This document shows, one piece after another, positions 45,561 to 57,350 of a DNA stretch of 64,000 bases. The notes under the pieces are model-generated. The model was not told where the DNA came from. It saw nothing but the letters and a program-made list of their open reading frames with translations, and did no database searches. The translations under genes and the position numbers were made by a program. Source of the DNA: Kryptolebias marmoratus (Eukaryota > Chordata > Actinopteri > Cyprinodontiformes > Rivulidae); contig NC_051440.1 in NCBI RefSeq assembly GCF_001649575.2, forward strand, positions 23,856,476 to 23,920,475. Reading direction: 5' to 3'. The first letter of the stretch is position 1, and every line of letters begins with the position of its first letter.

Positions 45561-46449
45561 TTAATCAACCGAAACTGATGCTTATCTGATCCGGAACCAG
45601 TTTATCTGATCAGATCAGATAAAAAAAAGTCGAATCAGCTTCACTGCAGAGAAAGGAGAAAAAGGAAACAAGCCTCTCTGACGTAGTTTCTCTGATCAAA
45701 GTTAGCACAGAAGTAAATGTTTTAATGGGAGTTAGTTTGTAAAACAAGGAGAGTTCAGTGCAGAAAAAGAAGTCAAATCCAGAGGAACCTGTAGGGACAG
45801 CTGAGCTGGCTGCAATGGTGCTTTACAACACTGCAGTGTCATGTTCTAATAACGTACTTTTACTCTCATTCACTTTTATTCCTGCATTTATAAGAGGCAC
45901 ACATTAAAAGAGTGCTTTGGTACCACTTTACAATAGGAATACCCCTATAATTACCAAAATAATGGGTAATAAAGCAGGTATTAATTAAGCCATAACAGAT
46001 AATGAACCATTATTAGGCACTTACAGCACATTAGATAATCAAAACATGACTCATTTCTAACTTTTAGCTGTACTCTCCATTCTCACAGTTAAGAGTTTAA
46101 ATAGCGAACATTTGTCAGTAAGTTGGCTACATGTAAGGACTACGAGCATGTGCACAAAGTTAGCTTTTTTAGTTATTTAATTTAAAAAGTAGGCTGAGCA
46201 ACTAGCAGAAAATGAAGTATACCTGAATAAATAAAAGTAACTCATCTTGCCATCTAGGAAGCCTGTTTAATTGTTCTTTATTTCTTTAATAAATATTTTT
46301 AATACTTTATAAAGTGGTTCCAAACTCTCAAATAACCTATTTAGAAAGCACTGATAAATGTTTTATAGAGGTACTTTTGTTGGAAAGTGGTGTTGAAATT
46401 TTTAATAAAGATTTGGTCAACAGGTGGCACCAAAGAGCAATTTATGGTC
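45561..46449. other. Intergenic, nothing recognised
   Basis: AT-rich sequence upstream of the candidate gene C promoter. Confidence 0.3.
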
Positions 46450-47400
46450 TCTGAGAGACTGTCCTCAAACATCAGAGTTCAGCTGTTAAGGTTTAAACTC
46501 CCATCTCGCCCTATTGGTTCCACTTCAAGCTCGGGTCGTTTACCAGAACCCTGGGAGCTTGAGGGTTCTGGTCAGTATCTTAGTTGTTCCTAGGACTGCA
46601 CTCTTTTGGACAGAGATCTCTGAGGTTGTTCCTGGGATCTGTTGGAGCCACTCTTCTAGTTTGGGGGTCCGATGACCACTGGTACCACTGAGGCCTCGAC
46701 TCTCCACAGCTTCTCTGTTTCCTCTTTCAGCTCTTGGTGTTCCTCCAGCTTCTTGTGCTCCTTCTTCCTGATGTTACAGTCGCCTGGGACTGCTATATCT
46801 ATCACTACTGCTTTTTTCTGCATCTTATCCATCACCACAATGTCTGGTTGGTTAGCCATCACCTGTTTGTCAGTCTGGATCTGGAAGTATCTCCACCACC
46901 TTAGGTGCAGTCTCCCACTTTGACTGTGGGACTTCCAGTCCATATTCGGTACAGATGTTCCTGTAAACTATTCCAGCCACTTGGTTATGGCGTTCCATGT
47001 ATGCTTTGCCTGCCTGCATCTTACTTCCTGCTGTTATGTGCTGGACTGTCTCAGGAGCATCTTTACAGCCTCCATCTTGGGTCCTGCCTGGTATGACAGA
47101 CTCTGGTCTCTATCTTGTGCTGCCATGATTAGTTCCTCTGTGCCGTCCTTCATCGTGAGGAGCTTTCGTGTCTTGATGTCAGTGGCTTCTATCTCACCTT
47201 TGGCCAGGTTATTATACCAGCAGGGTATCTGATGAATGGCAGCACATATACGTTTATGGCTTGGACTATGTTTTGCCATTCAGCTGTCTCTTCTGGACAA
47301 GGAAGAAGGAAGAAGGTTGAGGGATGCACAGAGGTTACATCAGATTACACAAACATTATCAGACAGAAGCACTTGCTATCCTGGTTCTGCCCTGATAAAC
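46450..47400 (-). mobile_element. LINE ORF2 C-terminal fragment
   Basis: The minus strand encodes the end of a non-LTR retrotransposon polyprotein common in fish: EIEATDIKTRKLL, EELIMAAQD, then FQIQTDKQVMANQPDIVVMD, AVVIDIAVPGDCNIRKKEHK and ASVVPVVIG, with frameshifts and an internal deletion after RKLLTM. The clade was not assigned. Confidence 0.75.
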
Positions 47401-48490
47401 TACAATGAGTTGTCAGGTGATGTATGCACTGTAGATTTTGAAAAGCTGAAATGAACAGTGATGACCTTATGACTCTCCATTGTGAGCAGGAAGTGAGTGT
47501 AATCTGCATGTGAATCTAAATTATATTTCAACCTGGAGAGACTCACACGGAGAGATAAAGACAATTAGAGTGTTTTATTGGCAAGAGGTCTTTGGTGCTC
47601 GGGCCCCGGCAGAAGACGAGTTTGCAGAGAACTGCTGTGAGCTTGAATGATCGAAGTAGGGTGAGAGATTAGGGTAGTCATCCCCCGGGACCCGGACCTG
47701 GTGGTGGCGTGGAGGACGAGGAAGGGGAGTCCAGAGGAGTGGTGGAGATCGGGGAGGCGGTGGGACGAGACTTGGCTGGCGAGCAGGAGGAGCCGTGGAC
47801 GGGGAGCCTTATATCCTGCGCCTGGATGCGATTTGACACCTGGGAGCGAGGATCCGAGATGAGAAATGCTGGACAGCTGGGTGAGTCTGCCAGGCTGAAA
47901 TTGCGGCTAGCCTTCACAACCGAACATCCCACGCAGTTTAAAAGCTTGAAACTCCACACTTTACAGTTTTTGAATTGAAAAAGCTTCTCGAATGTAAATG
48001 GAAACGTCTTCATCTACAGTACAGAAGTGTTGTTGTTTTGGTTTTTTAACTTTTCTTTGGATTTGCCATGTCCTGCATGACTGAGAATCTACACCAGCAT
48101 ACACAATGCACTAACACAGACACATTGGTCACAACATTGCTTAATAAAAAATACTTTTTAGTTCTATAAGGAAAAATGTGAAAGTCTGTACTTTTGTGGA
48201 AATGCCATAGTTGGCAAGAAAACAAAGTGAAATTTGAAATGCCATCTTGTATTTTTGTGTCCTCAAGGAGGACATTTTTTAGATTTGAAAGGCTGAAGCT
48301 CTCTGTAGAGGCGTTACCAGCAACAGAAACAATTTGGCGTCAACTTACATTTTAAAAAACAAAGAAACTAGAAACCTGTTTGTAGGTTAGAGTTACAAGA
48401 TCTCTATTGCACAGACATGGTTATCGCGATTATTTTCCATGACATGAATGTTTTCAAACCGTCAGCGAGCGTGTTGCATTCTTTACATGA
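47401..48490. other. Spacer with a GC-rich patch at 47590-47850
   Basis: The patch is strikingly GC-rich, and on the minus strand it is followed by AATAAA (47574-47579). Its minus-strand frame is rich in Pro and Ser. It looks like the 3' end of an inserted element or processed transcript, but I cannot name it. The rest is AT-rich. Confidence 0.35.
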
Positions 48491-49053
48491 CCCGAAATGG
48501 AAAAAAACCAGATTAAACAAAGGCTGTTTCTTTTAGCGTCTCTACACCCAGAAAGTGTGCAGCACTGTCAGTTGTTTAAGCAGCTTGCACAACATTCAGC
48601 TTCTCTTAATAAAGCTGAATGGCAAAACATAGTCCAAGCCATTAACACATATGTGGTGCCAGTCATCAGAAACCCTGCTGGTATAATAACCTGGCCAAAG
48701 GAGGAGATAGAAGCCACTGACATCAAGACACGAAAGCTCCTCGCGATGCACGGAGGGCTTCACCCTGAGACTGAACACTAAGAGAAAGGAAGGAGGCGGA
48801 GGACTAGAGAGCATCAGAATCACTATACAATTATGATCTGTTCAGTGAATGTCTCAGGCAGCAGGAACCCAATGTGGAAGAGGAGAAAGAGGAACCATCA
48901 TGGAAAGATAAACCTCTGAATGTTATCTATCACCGGCAGATTGAGGAAGTGGCTGATGTCAATGAATCCTACCAGCGGCTAGAAAGGGCTGGACTGAAGG
49001 ACGGCACAGAGGCACTAATCATGGCAGCACATAACCACCAGCCTGTTTTGACC
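48491..49053 (+). mobile_element. LINE ORF2 fragment, plus orientation
   Basis: Same family as 46450-47400 but opposite strand: HPESVQHCQLF-like start, EEIEATDIKTRKLLAM, then after a break EEKEEPSWKDKPLN, YHRQIEEVADVNESYQ and DGTEALIMAA. It ends within a few bases of pseudogene D at about 49053, so the element or a deletion next to it removed the 3' end of D. Confidence 0.75.
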
Positions 49054-49390
49054 AACACGTTTGACCTTGTAGAACGGCAGCATGGTGCGCCAGGCCTGAG
49101 ACACGAGGGTAGCATTTCTAGAGATAATTTGAAACGCTTGTTTCTTAGAACCTTTCCCTGTCCCATGAGTCTGCTTGTAGATCCATTCCCCCATCTGATT
49201 AGTCATCTTTAAACCTACAAACTGATAAATATCGCTGACTTCCTTTAGCGGGTTGCGAGCCATGTCTTCATAGCGAATCATTTTGTAGCGGCCTTCAAGA
49301 AACGGAGGAGGTTTCAGGATGGCCGTCTCACTGATGCGTACGTGGCTTCGGCAAATTTCCTGCAACACTTTATACTGAACTTCAGCTGGA
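49054..49390 (-). pseudogene. Truncated CHST5/6-like sulfotransferase (D)
   Basis: About 112 codons from the C-terminal third of the enzyme: AEVQYKVLQEICRSHVRISE, FLEGRYKMIRYEDMARNPLK, EWIYKQTHGTGKGSKKQAFQ and AWRTMLPFYKVKRV. It begins directly after the 3' flank of gene E and stops at VKRV, where LINE sequence follows. Both nucleotide-binding motifs and the start are missing, so it cannot be functional. Its first part resembles gene F and its second part gene C (GTGKGSKKQAF, TLVSQAWRTMLPFYK), so it is the remnant of a further copy. Confidence 0.88.
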
Positions 49391-49854
49391 AAAACGTGGT
49401 TAAATGTAAACATTAATATAAAAAAACAGCTTACAGCGAACACAGAGACCCAGGACTGTGACATGATGTGGGGACTGGAGGTTCTGTTTGAAAATATTGG
49501 GTTTGAGTAAAATCAGGATGAACAGAGTGAGAGCAGCCTTATTGGGAATTCTGTCGTATTAAAGATCATCATATGAGCTCATGTTTGAGCTGGAAACTTT
49601 GCTATCATGGCTTCCTTCTTTGACAGTGGTTGTGTTCAGCTGCGTTTACGCAGAGTTCAGTCGGTCTGTCAGCAACTTCTGTTTTTGTTCTTGGCTGATT
49701 TGTTCTTGCCTTTGTTTTCTTTTGCATATCTCTCAATTTCTGACATATTATTACTATTTTGAACTATGATCCGTACACAATTTAGAAGCAACAATGTGTA
49801 AATGTCCCTTTAATTATGATCTATCTGCTCTGTTTTAGCTGGTTTCCAGCTGAA

Positions 49855-50997
49855 CTAACGTAGTTCTCGTACAAGCAGCAGATCCAAGTCAAGTCTCTTC
49901 TGCTCCTCTTCACTGTGAACGCTCCTGTACCCGAGCAGCTCCATGGCTTCTCCACAAACTTCTTGAACACGTTTGACCTTGCTGTGTGGCAGCATGGTGC
50001 GCCAGGCCTCGGACACCTGGGTAGCATTTCTAGGGATAACTTGGAAAGCCTGCATCGGAGTGCCTTTTCCCTTTCCGTGAGTCTTCTTGTAGATCCATTC
50101 CTCCATCTGTTTGGTCATCTCTAAACCTACAAACTGATAAATATCACTGACTTCCTTTAGTGGGTTGCGAGCCATGTCTTCATAGCGAATCATTTTGTAG
50201 CGGCCTTCAAGAAATGGAGGAGGTTTCAGGATGACCGTCTCATAAATCTCCAAATGACTATGACAGACTTCCTGCATGACTTTATACTGAACTTCAGCTT
50301 CTGGTATGTCTTCCTGCTCCAAGACAATAGAGCTATCTAAGATAAATGATTTGGCTGACTCCTCTCTAGACCTGAACACGGCCCGAGGGTCGCGGACCAG
50401 ATGAACGATGCGGAGATCCAGGTTGGGGTCTTGCAGAAGGGGGTAAAGGGATTTCAGCTCAAAAAGTCGAACGTCTTTTAATGCCACGTGACTGTATGTC
50501 TGACAGGCCTTTTCCACCTTCTGCAAACCCTTAACGTCACATTTCTGACGGCATTGAGACTCGTTCCTCGCTGTGATGGAACAGGCCGGAGGCGAGCACA
50601 GAGCTCGGCTTTCAGTCCACATAAACAAAGATGATGCACGATGGTTTTCTGGCAGATAAGAATCCATTACTGAGAAGTCACACTGGAACAGACTTCTTAG
50701 TAAATCTCTCACAGCCATTCGGAGAAGCTTGGCACCGGGTTTCTGAACTTTGGTCCACACGTGCCAGGCGGGCTCCATTAGATAGAAAACAGACGGGTGC
50801 TGGCTGAAAACCTGACCCAGGAAGGAGGAACCTGATCGCCACGACGAGAGCAGCAAAACATGAACTTTTCCTTCAGTTTTGCTGGAGCTGCGAGCGTTGG
50901 GCTGAACGTACCAGCTGGAGTACAGGAGAACTGCAGCTCCCTGCAGAAGCACCAGGAAAATCAGGATCTTGGAGTTAACTCTGAAGTAGCGCTTCAT
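49855..50997 (-). CDS. Carbohydrate 6-O-sulfotransferase, CHST5/6-like (gene E)
   Basis: A 380-residue type II Golgi sulfotransferase with anchor at about 10-28, SSWRSGSS at 51-58, RIVHLVRDPRAVFRS at 196-210, RALCSPPAC and sequons at N145 and N324. Catalytic blocks are complete. Residues 1-43 (anchor and stem) are unique to it. Residues 44-128 closely match gene F (KVQKPGAKLLRMAV, LPENHRASSLFMW), and residues 129-380 are identical to gene B. It ends at the shared CGT TAG stop. Start is the first ATG after the conserved 5'UTR acceptor. The likely donor of the 3' part of gene B, or the reverse. Confidence 0.94.
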   Translation of the reverse strand: MKRYFRVNSKILIFLVLLQGAAVLLYSSWYVQPNARSSSKTEGKVHVLLLSSWRSGSSFLGQVFSQHPSVFYLMEPAWHVWTKVQKPGAKLLRMAVRDLLRSLFQCDFSVMDSYLPENHRASSLFMWTESRALCSPPACSITARNESQCRQKCDVKGLQKVEKACQTYSHVALKDVRLFELKSLYPLLQDPNLDLRIVHLVRDPRAVFRSREESAKSFILDSSIVLEQEDIPEAEVQYKVMQEVCHSHLEIYETVILKPPPFLEGRYKMIRYEDMARNPLKEVSDIYQFVGLEMTKQMEEWIYKKTHGKGKGTPMQAFQVIPRNATQVSEAWRTMLPHSKVKRVQEVCGEAMELLGYRSVHSEEEQKRLDLDLLLVRELR

Positions 50998-51066
50998 GGC
51001 TGTGAGGCAAGCTTCTAGTGCAGGAGAAAATCTGGCTCGTTTTGTCTTTGTGGAGTATCGCTTCTT
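50998..51066 (-). promoter_or_regulatory. Gene E 5'UTR with acceptor
   Basis: cttgttctag/AAGAAGCG at 51067/51066, followed by CAGATTTTCTCCTGCACTAG before the ATG; same arrangement as the other paralogues. Confidence 0.6.
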
Positions 51067-53083
51067 CTAGAACAAGAAAATAACAAGAGGCAAGTGAGTG
51101 AGATTTACCCATTTCTTTCGTTTTTGTGGTTAAGGTGATGACAAAGTTCCTCTAACCACCCTGTCCCATAAAGCCTAATCATGACAGAATATTAGTGATT
51201 AATTCTGTCTAAACAATAAAAGTTATTATCAAATTAAAGGCCTAGCATTTCTTAAAGGAATGCATATTGCCTGCTGCCTTTTTGTCCTTTCTCAGAGTAA
51301 ATTAATTTAATTAATTAGTTCATTTGCTCATTCCAGTTGTTGGTCACGCAGTTCCTCTTTTGTCGTCTCTGGGGTTTATTACAGGTGAAGTTCGAGCCGT
51401 TTTTCTGTTAGCTGAGGTTGTTTATCTTGAACTGGGGTGTTTACCGTCTCAGAGTTTGAGGGCTCATGAGATTTTTTGCTAACACTGCAAACAAACACAC
51501 GGACAAAAACATTATGGCCTCTACCTTCTGCGGTGGGTGATAATAACTTATATCTCTAAGACAAACTGATAAGGACAAATGGCTGAAAGGCATTTTGTTT
51601 TTTTTGTTGTTTTTTTTAACTTTATTTTGTTCCAAGTTGCTGAGCGGAGTTTCCCAAATGTTTACAGTATGAAAACAAATATTTATGAAAGAATAACAGA
51701 TCTTGACTGAATGTTATCATGTTAACAAATCGATGAAGTCAATGTGGCGCATCTCACGACAGAAAAGAATTAATGTTTCAAATTTTCATTTGTTTTGCTT
51801 TTGGACTTTATGTTTATTTGTTATTTTTCAGATGTAACGTCTAAAACTTGCCAAACAAGTTTCACTTTTCCATCATCTGTCTCTATTGTTGCTTTTTTAC
51901 TTTTAAAATGTCCATCTGAGTCAACGAAGAAGTATAAACCAATCAAACAGCATCTTTTCTCAAAGAAAATTAAGTTATTTCTTTAGTTAATTTGCTCATT
52001 CTGACTGTTGGTCATCTCATGGCAAATTCATTTCCTCCTTTGTCCTTTCTGGTTCAGTCACTTTGTTTTTAATCTGAGAAACTGACGTCTTCTCAGAATT
52101 CACACCAAAAAAATTCCCGCATGAGTTTCAGCAACACCAGTCTGCACATTCTGGACTCGTTACGGCACATTTTGTTGAGAATAGATAACAATCTAATGGA
52201 CATTTTCAAGCATTTCATGACAAACGTCTGGCTTCTCATCTAAATCTAAACTAAATATGAAAGCGTGATGATAACTTACAGCTTTTCTTTTAGGACATAA
52301 AAAGCAAGAATTGTAAAAAACTTACAACATGCCTGATCTATCATTTATGCTGAGAACATTAGAGTCCTCTTTGAGTGTGGGAATTTAGCTTCTCTCCAGT
52401 CTAAAGATATCAGGCAAAAACTTTTTCACCCTGCTCCTTCCACATCAAATAACTACTTTACCTTCCATTACTTTTAAAGGTAACTTATATTGCTGTAAAC
52501 CTAACAGTGCCCTAAAAGTTGTCATATCAAACGGCACTTGTGCCACACAAATTCAGAAAACCGTGGAAGGTAATCACACTTTCTGGTTAAGAGATGAAAG
52601 ACACAACAAGCTAAATTAAATAATCATATTTTCTAAAACATGTTGATTTAAATAACAGTTAATGATTAATTAAATGTCCAGTTAGATGAGCAATCCTGAT
52701 TAAATTAAATAAAAAACTTTGACAGTTTTACAACTACAGCTTAGACAAAAACGTACCTAATATTTATGAGCTAATTGTGCAAAATATAAACAGCTCCTTA
52801 ATATGATTGATTGATTATAGTTTAGTAAATGAGCAGAAGTACCATATAAAAAATCATTTATTTAATGTAGTTTCATGCCAAAAGCAATCTACCCTGTTTT
52901 ATTAAAATATAATCTTTTAGCTTTTCATTAGTCAATTTAAGTTACTATAATTAAGTATTTCCAACTACTACTGAAGATATTTATAAATCATTAAGTGATG
53001 AAGAGCTGAGTAGCTTCAGTTTATCAGATAACTGATTAAATGAGACTAGTTTAGTAAGAAATAATAAAAAAAAACCTGCGCAC
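51067..53083. other. Presumed 5'UTR intron of gene E
   Basis: AT-rich. A degraded dispersed-repeat end lies near 51440-51560 ('tgctaacactgcaaacaaac', 'ctaccttctgcggtggg'). No other feature recognised. Confidence 0.35.
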
Positions 53084-53250
53084 CTTTAATTCAGGTTTTT
53101 ATCGGTGGTTCTGGTGATCTCCTCCCCCCGGCTCGGAGCTCCTCTCCCGGCTGTCCTCGGTGCCTCTGCCCGGTAAGGTGTGGGGCAGGTGGGTCGGACC
53201 CGGACCGTGGATCAGACAGGAGCCTCCAGGAAAACCTCCGTCATGCAGGC
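53084..53250 (-). promoter_or_regulatory. Candidate GC-rich first exon/promoter of gene E
   Basis: A GC-rich island in AT-rich surroundings, ending on the minus strand at a donor TTAAAG/gtgcgc (53084/53083). Splicing to 51066 would give a 2-kb 5'UTR intron, as proposed for the other copies. Not verified. Confidence 0.4.
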
Positions 53251-55554
53251 GCATCTGCTGAGTCATGCTTTGTTTTGCGTGCAGGAAATATCTGTGCGTG
53301 CTGTTATTATTTCCGTACTTTTTTCTTTTTTTTCCTCCATTCTAAGCCGAGCTATTTTTAGAGAAGGTTCAGCTCATTATGGGTGCTGATTTTTGCTTTT
53401 GTAACTTTTGTAACTTTATGAACAAATATTTTCCCCACAGAAATACATTAAGATGTCATTATTCTCTAGTTTTGCTACTTTTAGTGATTTTTCAGCTTCT
53501 TTAGCTTTCAGCCTTTTGATACTTTTAGCTAACATTTTGCTGCTTTAGGCAATAAGTTTGTGGCTAATTTTAGCTTTTAGCTACCCTTTTGCTACTTTTA
53601 GGTGGTAGCTAGTGTTCTGGTTTTAGTTTTGCAACAGTTTAGCTTTCGTTCCAAGTCAACTTTAAAATACTTTTGGACTGTTTTTATATTTTTAAATTGT
53701 TGTCACTGCTGGTTCTCATAAGACTTCAGCACCTCCTCCAGAGACAGCGCCCTGCTTCCTCTGGTCCTGTATGTATTATAATACTGTGGCCGGTGTAGTA
53801 CTTATACAGATGTATATAATACTGAGGCTGGTGTACTCATAGACATGTATTTTAATACTTGTCTGTGGTAGCAACAAACATTTAACAGTTATCTAACGAG
53901 AGGAAGGTCTTCTAGTTTAAAACTTTTATTTTTGTACAGTTTTAGAGTAAAATTGGAAGAAAATGTTCTTTTATTTTTAAAGTGATATCTTCACCCGGTG
54001 CAATCCTGAGGCGATTACACTGACCCACAACAAATTTAATTTATTTATTCCTCAAACACAGAAAAATCCCAAAAACATGTCAATATACAAATAATCACAG
54101 TTTTCACAAAAAGGACAGAAAAAAAATCAAAGACTGATACTGATTCAATAATTTTAAAGATATAACTGGATCAATTACTCGCAGATTGCATGGTCAGATT
54201 GAATACTTTATTTATGCACGTTGAATTTTGACCTTGATTTTAAAATGAACTCACCAGCCGGGGATTTAAACGACTGCTGAAGAAGCAGTTTTTGAGAAAA
54301 CGAATCAATGTGAAAACAAAATATAAATTGAGCAAAAAATGTTTCAGTTCTTGTTTCGGAGACGAAGCTCCACTGTGACTCTTAAAAACGTGCTGATCAA
54401 ACGATGAGACGACAACATCTGGCTGCAGATTTGTTGAAAAAGGTTTGATAAAATCCAAACAGATGTTGCTTCAGTCATGCTGCCGATGTATTGCTCTTCT
54501 TTTTGGTGGTGGTTTTACTTTTATACTGTTAAACAAGTCCATTGAAGGAGTGAAGAAAGGGAATTCAGTCAAGTTTCTCAATTGGCATCACTTATAATTA
54601 TTATTATGACGAATAACTGCAATAAATGCATCTGTTCCAGATCATAAATATCTTATATATTTATGTACTTCCTGTAATTAGAGAAGTTTGGCCAAGGTTT
54701 GACTCATGCTGAGCTCCTGACAACTTATTTTCTGTCACTTTTGGCATCATCCACATTAACTGGAGTTTAATTTTCATCAGGCGAAGGTCTAAGAGGTGCT
54801 TTGACATAAAAAAAATAAATCGGATTATAGAGTCTGCAGGCTGAAAACAAGTGGATCAGTAAGCGTCGCTGCAGGCGGATGTTGTTGGCTGTTGGCTTTT
54901 ATAAAAGTGAAACCAGCAGCAGCCACAAAACCTCACATCAGGTCTGCATTTGACAAAAAAAAAAATCTAGCTCACATTTCTTATGGAAAATAGTTCTTTG
55001 TCACTTCAACATAAAACAGGTTCAACCGGTGAAATCAAAATACGGATCCTGTTCTGAGAAAAGCCGTCGTCTTCGTTATCAGTGTTTATACCTGGCAATG
55101 AATCCAAACAAAACCACGTGTTTTTATCAGAATCAAAGTTAGTCTTCTTAAAACCTTAAAATAAAAACAGGAAATAAGACGTGGGTTTAAAAAAGTACTG
55201 TTATAGATGTTTTACAATGAAGAAAATTGGTGTTGACTTAAAAAAACAAACACAGTTTTAAACAATTCTTCATTAAGATAAAAGTTTAGATATTAAAATA
55301 TTTTCTGTTCACCACCATCTTAGTTTGGAGTTGTCTTCTGCTGCAGGTAAAGCATTAAAAGATAGCTTTTAGTTGTTTTATAGACCTGCAGAGATGAAAC
55401 AACATAAACTACGCCTCACTCTGGTGGTGCATAAATGAGTCACTTTCTCTTCAGTAAACCATCTATTCAACGCTTTGATAAAAAGAAAACATTTTTGCTG
55501 CAAAACTTACTTTTCTCTGGAGCTTAAAGCCTTTTCTCAGTATTATTTATGGTT
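53251..55554. other. Intergenic between genes E and F
   Basis: AT-rich. A phrase like 'tcataagacttcagcacctcctccagagacagc' region near 53715-53750 is similar to spire2 exon 1 DNA (LKSYEQP-adjacent EAVLKS codons), but it is too short to call. Otherwise nothing recognised. Confidence 0.3.
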
Positions 55555-55560
55555 TTTATT
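55555..55560 (-). terminator. Candidate poly(A) signal for gene F
   Basis: AATAAA on the minus strand about 100 nt after the gene F stop; plausible but unverified. Confidence 0.35.
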
Positions 55561-55659
55561 TTTACTCAAAACGAAGTTCATTCTGAAAGCCTCCACCAAC
55601 ACTGGAGGACGACCCTGAGTCGTTCATGGTTTAACTATTCGTGTGCTGGATTTTAGCTG

Positions 55660-56787
55660 TTACAGTTCCCTTGGAAGCAGCAGATCGGTGTTGAATGCTT
55701 TCTGCTCCTCTTCACTGTGAACGCTCCTGTACCCGAGCAGCTCCATGGCCTCTCCACAAACTTCTTGAACACGTTTGACCTTGCTGTGTGGCAGCATGGT
55801 GCGCCAGGCCTCGGACACCTGGGTAGCATTTCTAGGGATAACTTGGAAAGCCTGTGCCACAGTGCCTTTCCCCTTTCCATGAGTCTTCTTGTAGATCCAT
55901 TCCTCCATCTGTTTGGTCATCTCTAAACCTACAAACTGATAAATATCGCTGACTTCCTTTAGCGGGTTGCGAGCCACGTCTTCATAGCGAACCATTTTGT
56001 AGCGGCCTTCAAGAAACGGAGGAGGTTTCACGATGGCCGTCTCACTGATGCGTACGTGGCTTCGGCAAATTTCCTGCAACACTTGATACTGAACTTCAGC
56101 TGCAGGTATGTTTCTCTTCTCCAAGACTATAGTGTTATCTAAGATAAATGATTTGGCTGACTCCTCTCTAGACCTGAACACGCCCCGAGGGTCGCGGACC
56201 AGATGAACGATGCGGAGATCCAGGTTGGGGTCTTGCAGAAGGGGGTAAAGGGATTTCAGCTCAAAAAATCGCACTTCTTTTAAAACAACATGACTGTATG
56301 TCCGACAGGCCTTTTCCACCTTCAGCAAACCCTTAACGTCACATTTCTGAAGGCACTGAGTCTCGTTCCTCGCTGTGATGGAGCAGGCTGGAGGCGAGCA
56401 CAGAGCTCGGCTTTCAGTCCACATAAACAAAGATGATGCACGATGGTTTTCTGGCAGATAAGAATCCATTACTGAGAAGTCACACTGGAACACACTTCTT
56501 AGTAAATCTCTCACAGCCATTCGGAGAAGCTTGGCACCGGGTTTCTGCACTTTGGTCCACACATGCCAGGCGGGCTCCATTAGATAGAAAACTGACGGGT
56601 GCTGGCTGAAAACCTGACCCAGGAAGGAGGAACCTGATCGCCACGACGAGAGCAGCAAAACATGAACTTTTCCTTCGTTGGCGGAGAAGTTGTGGGGAAG
56701 CTGAGTGTGCCAGCAGCAGAACAGAAGAACTGCTGTTCCCTGCAGGACTGCCACGGAAATCAGAACTTTGAGATGAACGTTCTTCAT
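55660..56787 (-). CDS. Carbohydrate 6-O-sulfotransferase, CHST5/6-like (gene F)
   Basis: A 375-residue type II Golgi sulfotransferase: anchor at about 8-26, SSWRSGSS at 47-54, RIVHLVRDPRGVFRS as 3'-phosphate site (Gly where the others have Ala), RALCSPPAC and FLEGRYKMVRYEDVARNPL. The open frame extends upstream to 56868, but those ATGs lie before the splice acceptor at 56851, so the ATG at 56787 (MKNVHLK) is chosen; it also lines up with the starts of the other copies. It stops at PREL TAA, two codons before the stop of A, B and E, so it too lacks the C-terminal tail. Closest to gene E in its first half and to pseudogene D in the ICRSHVRISETAI region. Confidence 0.93.
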   Translation of the reverse strand: MKNVHLKVLISVAVLQGTAVLLFCCWHTQLPHNFSANEGKVHVLLLSSWRSGSSFLGQVFSQHPSVFYLMEPAWHVWTKVQKPGAKLLRMAVRDLLRSVFQCDFSVMDSYLPENHRASSLFMWTESRALCSPPACSITARNETQCLQKCDVKGLLKVEKACRTYSHVVLKEVRFFELKSLYPLLQDPNLDLRIVHLVRDPRGVFRSREESAKSFILDNTIVLEKRNIPAAEVQYQVLQEICRSHVRISETAIVKPPPFLEGRYKMVRYEDVARNPLKEVSDIYQFVGLEMTKQMEEWIYKKTHGKGKGTVAQAFQVIPRNATQVSEAWRTMLPHSKVKRVQEVCGEAMELLGYRSVHSEEEQKAFNTDLLLPREL

Positions 56788-56850
56788 GTCTGTGGACCTC
56801 TGCTGGAGAATATCTGCCTTTTTAATGTCCTTTGTGAAGAAGAGTCTTTT
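56788..56850 (-). promoter_or_regulatory. Gene F 5'UTR with acceptor
   Basis: ttttttcatgcag/AAAAGACT at 56851/56850, then CAGATATTCTCCAGCAGAGG before the ATG. Shorter than in the other paralogues. Confidence 0.6.
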
Positions 56851-57350
56851 CTGCATGAAAAAAGACACGGAGCGGAGTGAGAAATCATTGGTTTAGATGA
56901 GTTATTTTAGACCAGCCTGCATGTTTTCTTGTCATCAAACCAGACAAACAAAGTCAACAGAATCAATGCAAAAAAAACGAAAGTAATTTATTGATTGACT
57001 CACAGTACAGGTACATTTCTGCCTCTCCACCTTTAGCTCCCTGTCATCAGATGAAAGCACAATTTTAATGGGCGCCTATCAGTGCCTCTGTTACTGATCA
57101 TGTACAAACAGCTGTTAAATACAGAAATGTCGACCAGAAATATTTCTCCTGCATCGCTTTGACGCCCCCTCTAATACCACATAACCACTTTTTACGCCGC
57201 TGATTTTGGTGCAGACAGTTAAACTTCGTTTAGGGCAATAATATTTGATTCCGAGCAGAAACATCGAGTCACGTGAAGAGAAAAACCCAAACAGGCTGCG
57301 ATCAGCTGTTGGCACAAAACCGGACCCATTCTGGCCCAGAACGCACGCAC

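Noticed and set aside
56788..56868. Upstream ATGs extending gene F by 27 codons
   Set aside because: They lie before or across the conserved splice acceptor at 56850, and other paralogues start at the position equivalent to 56787.
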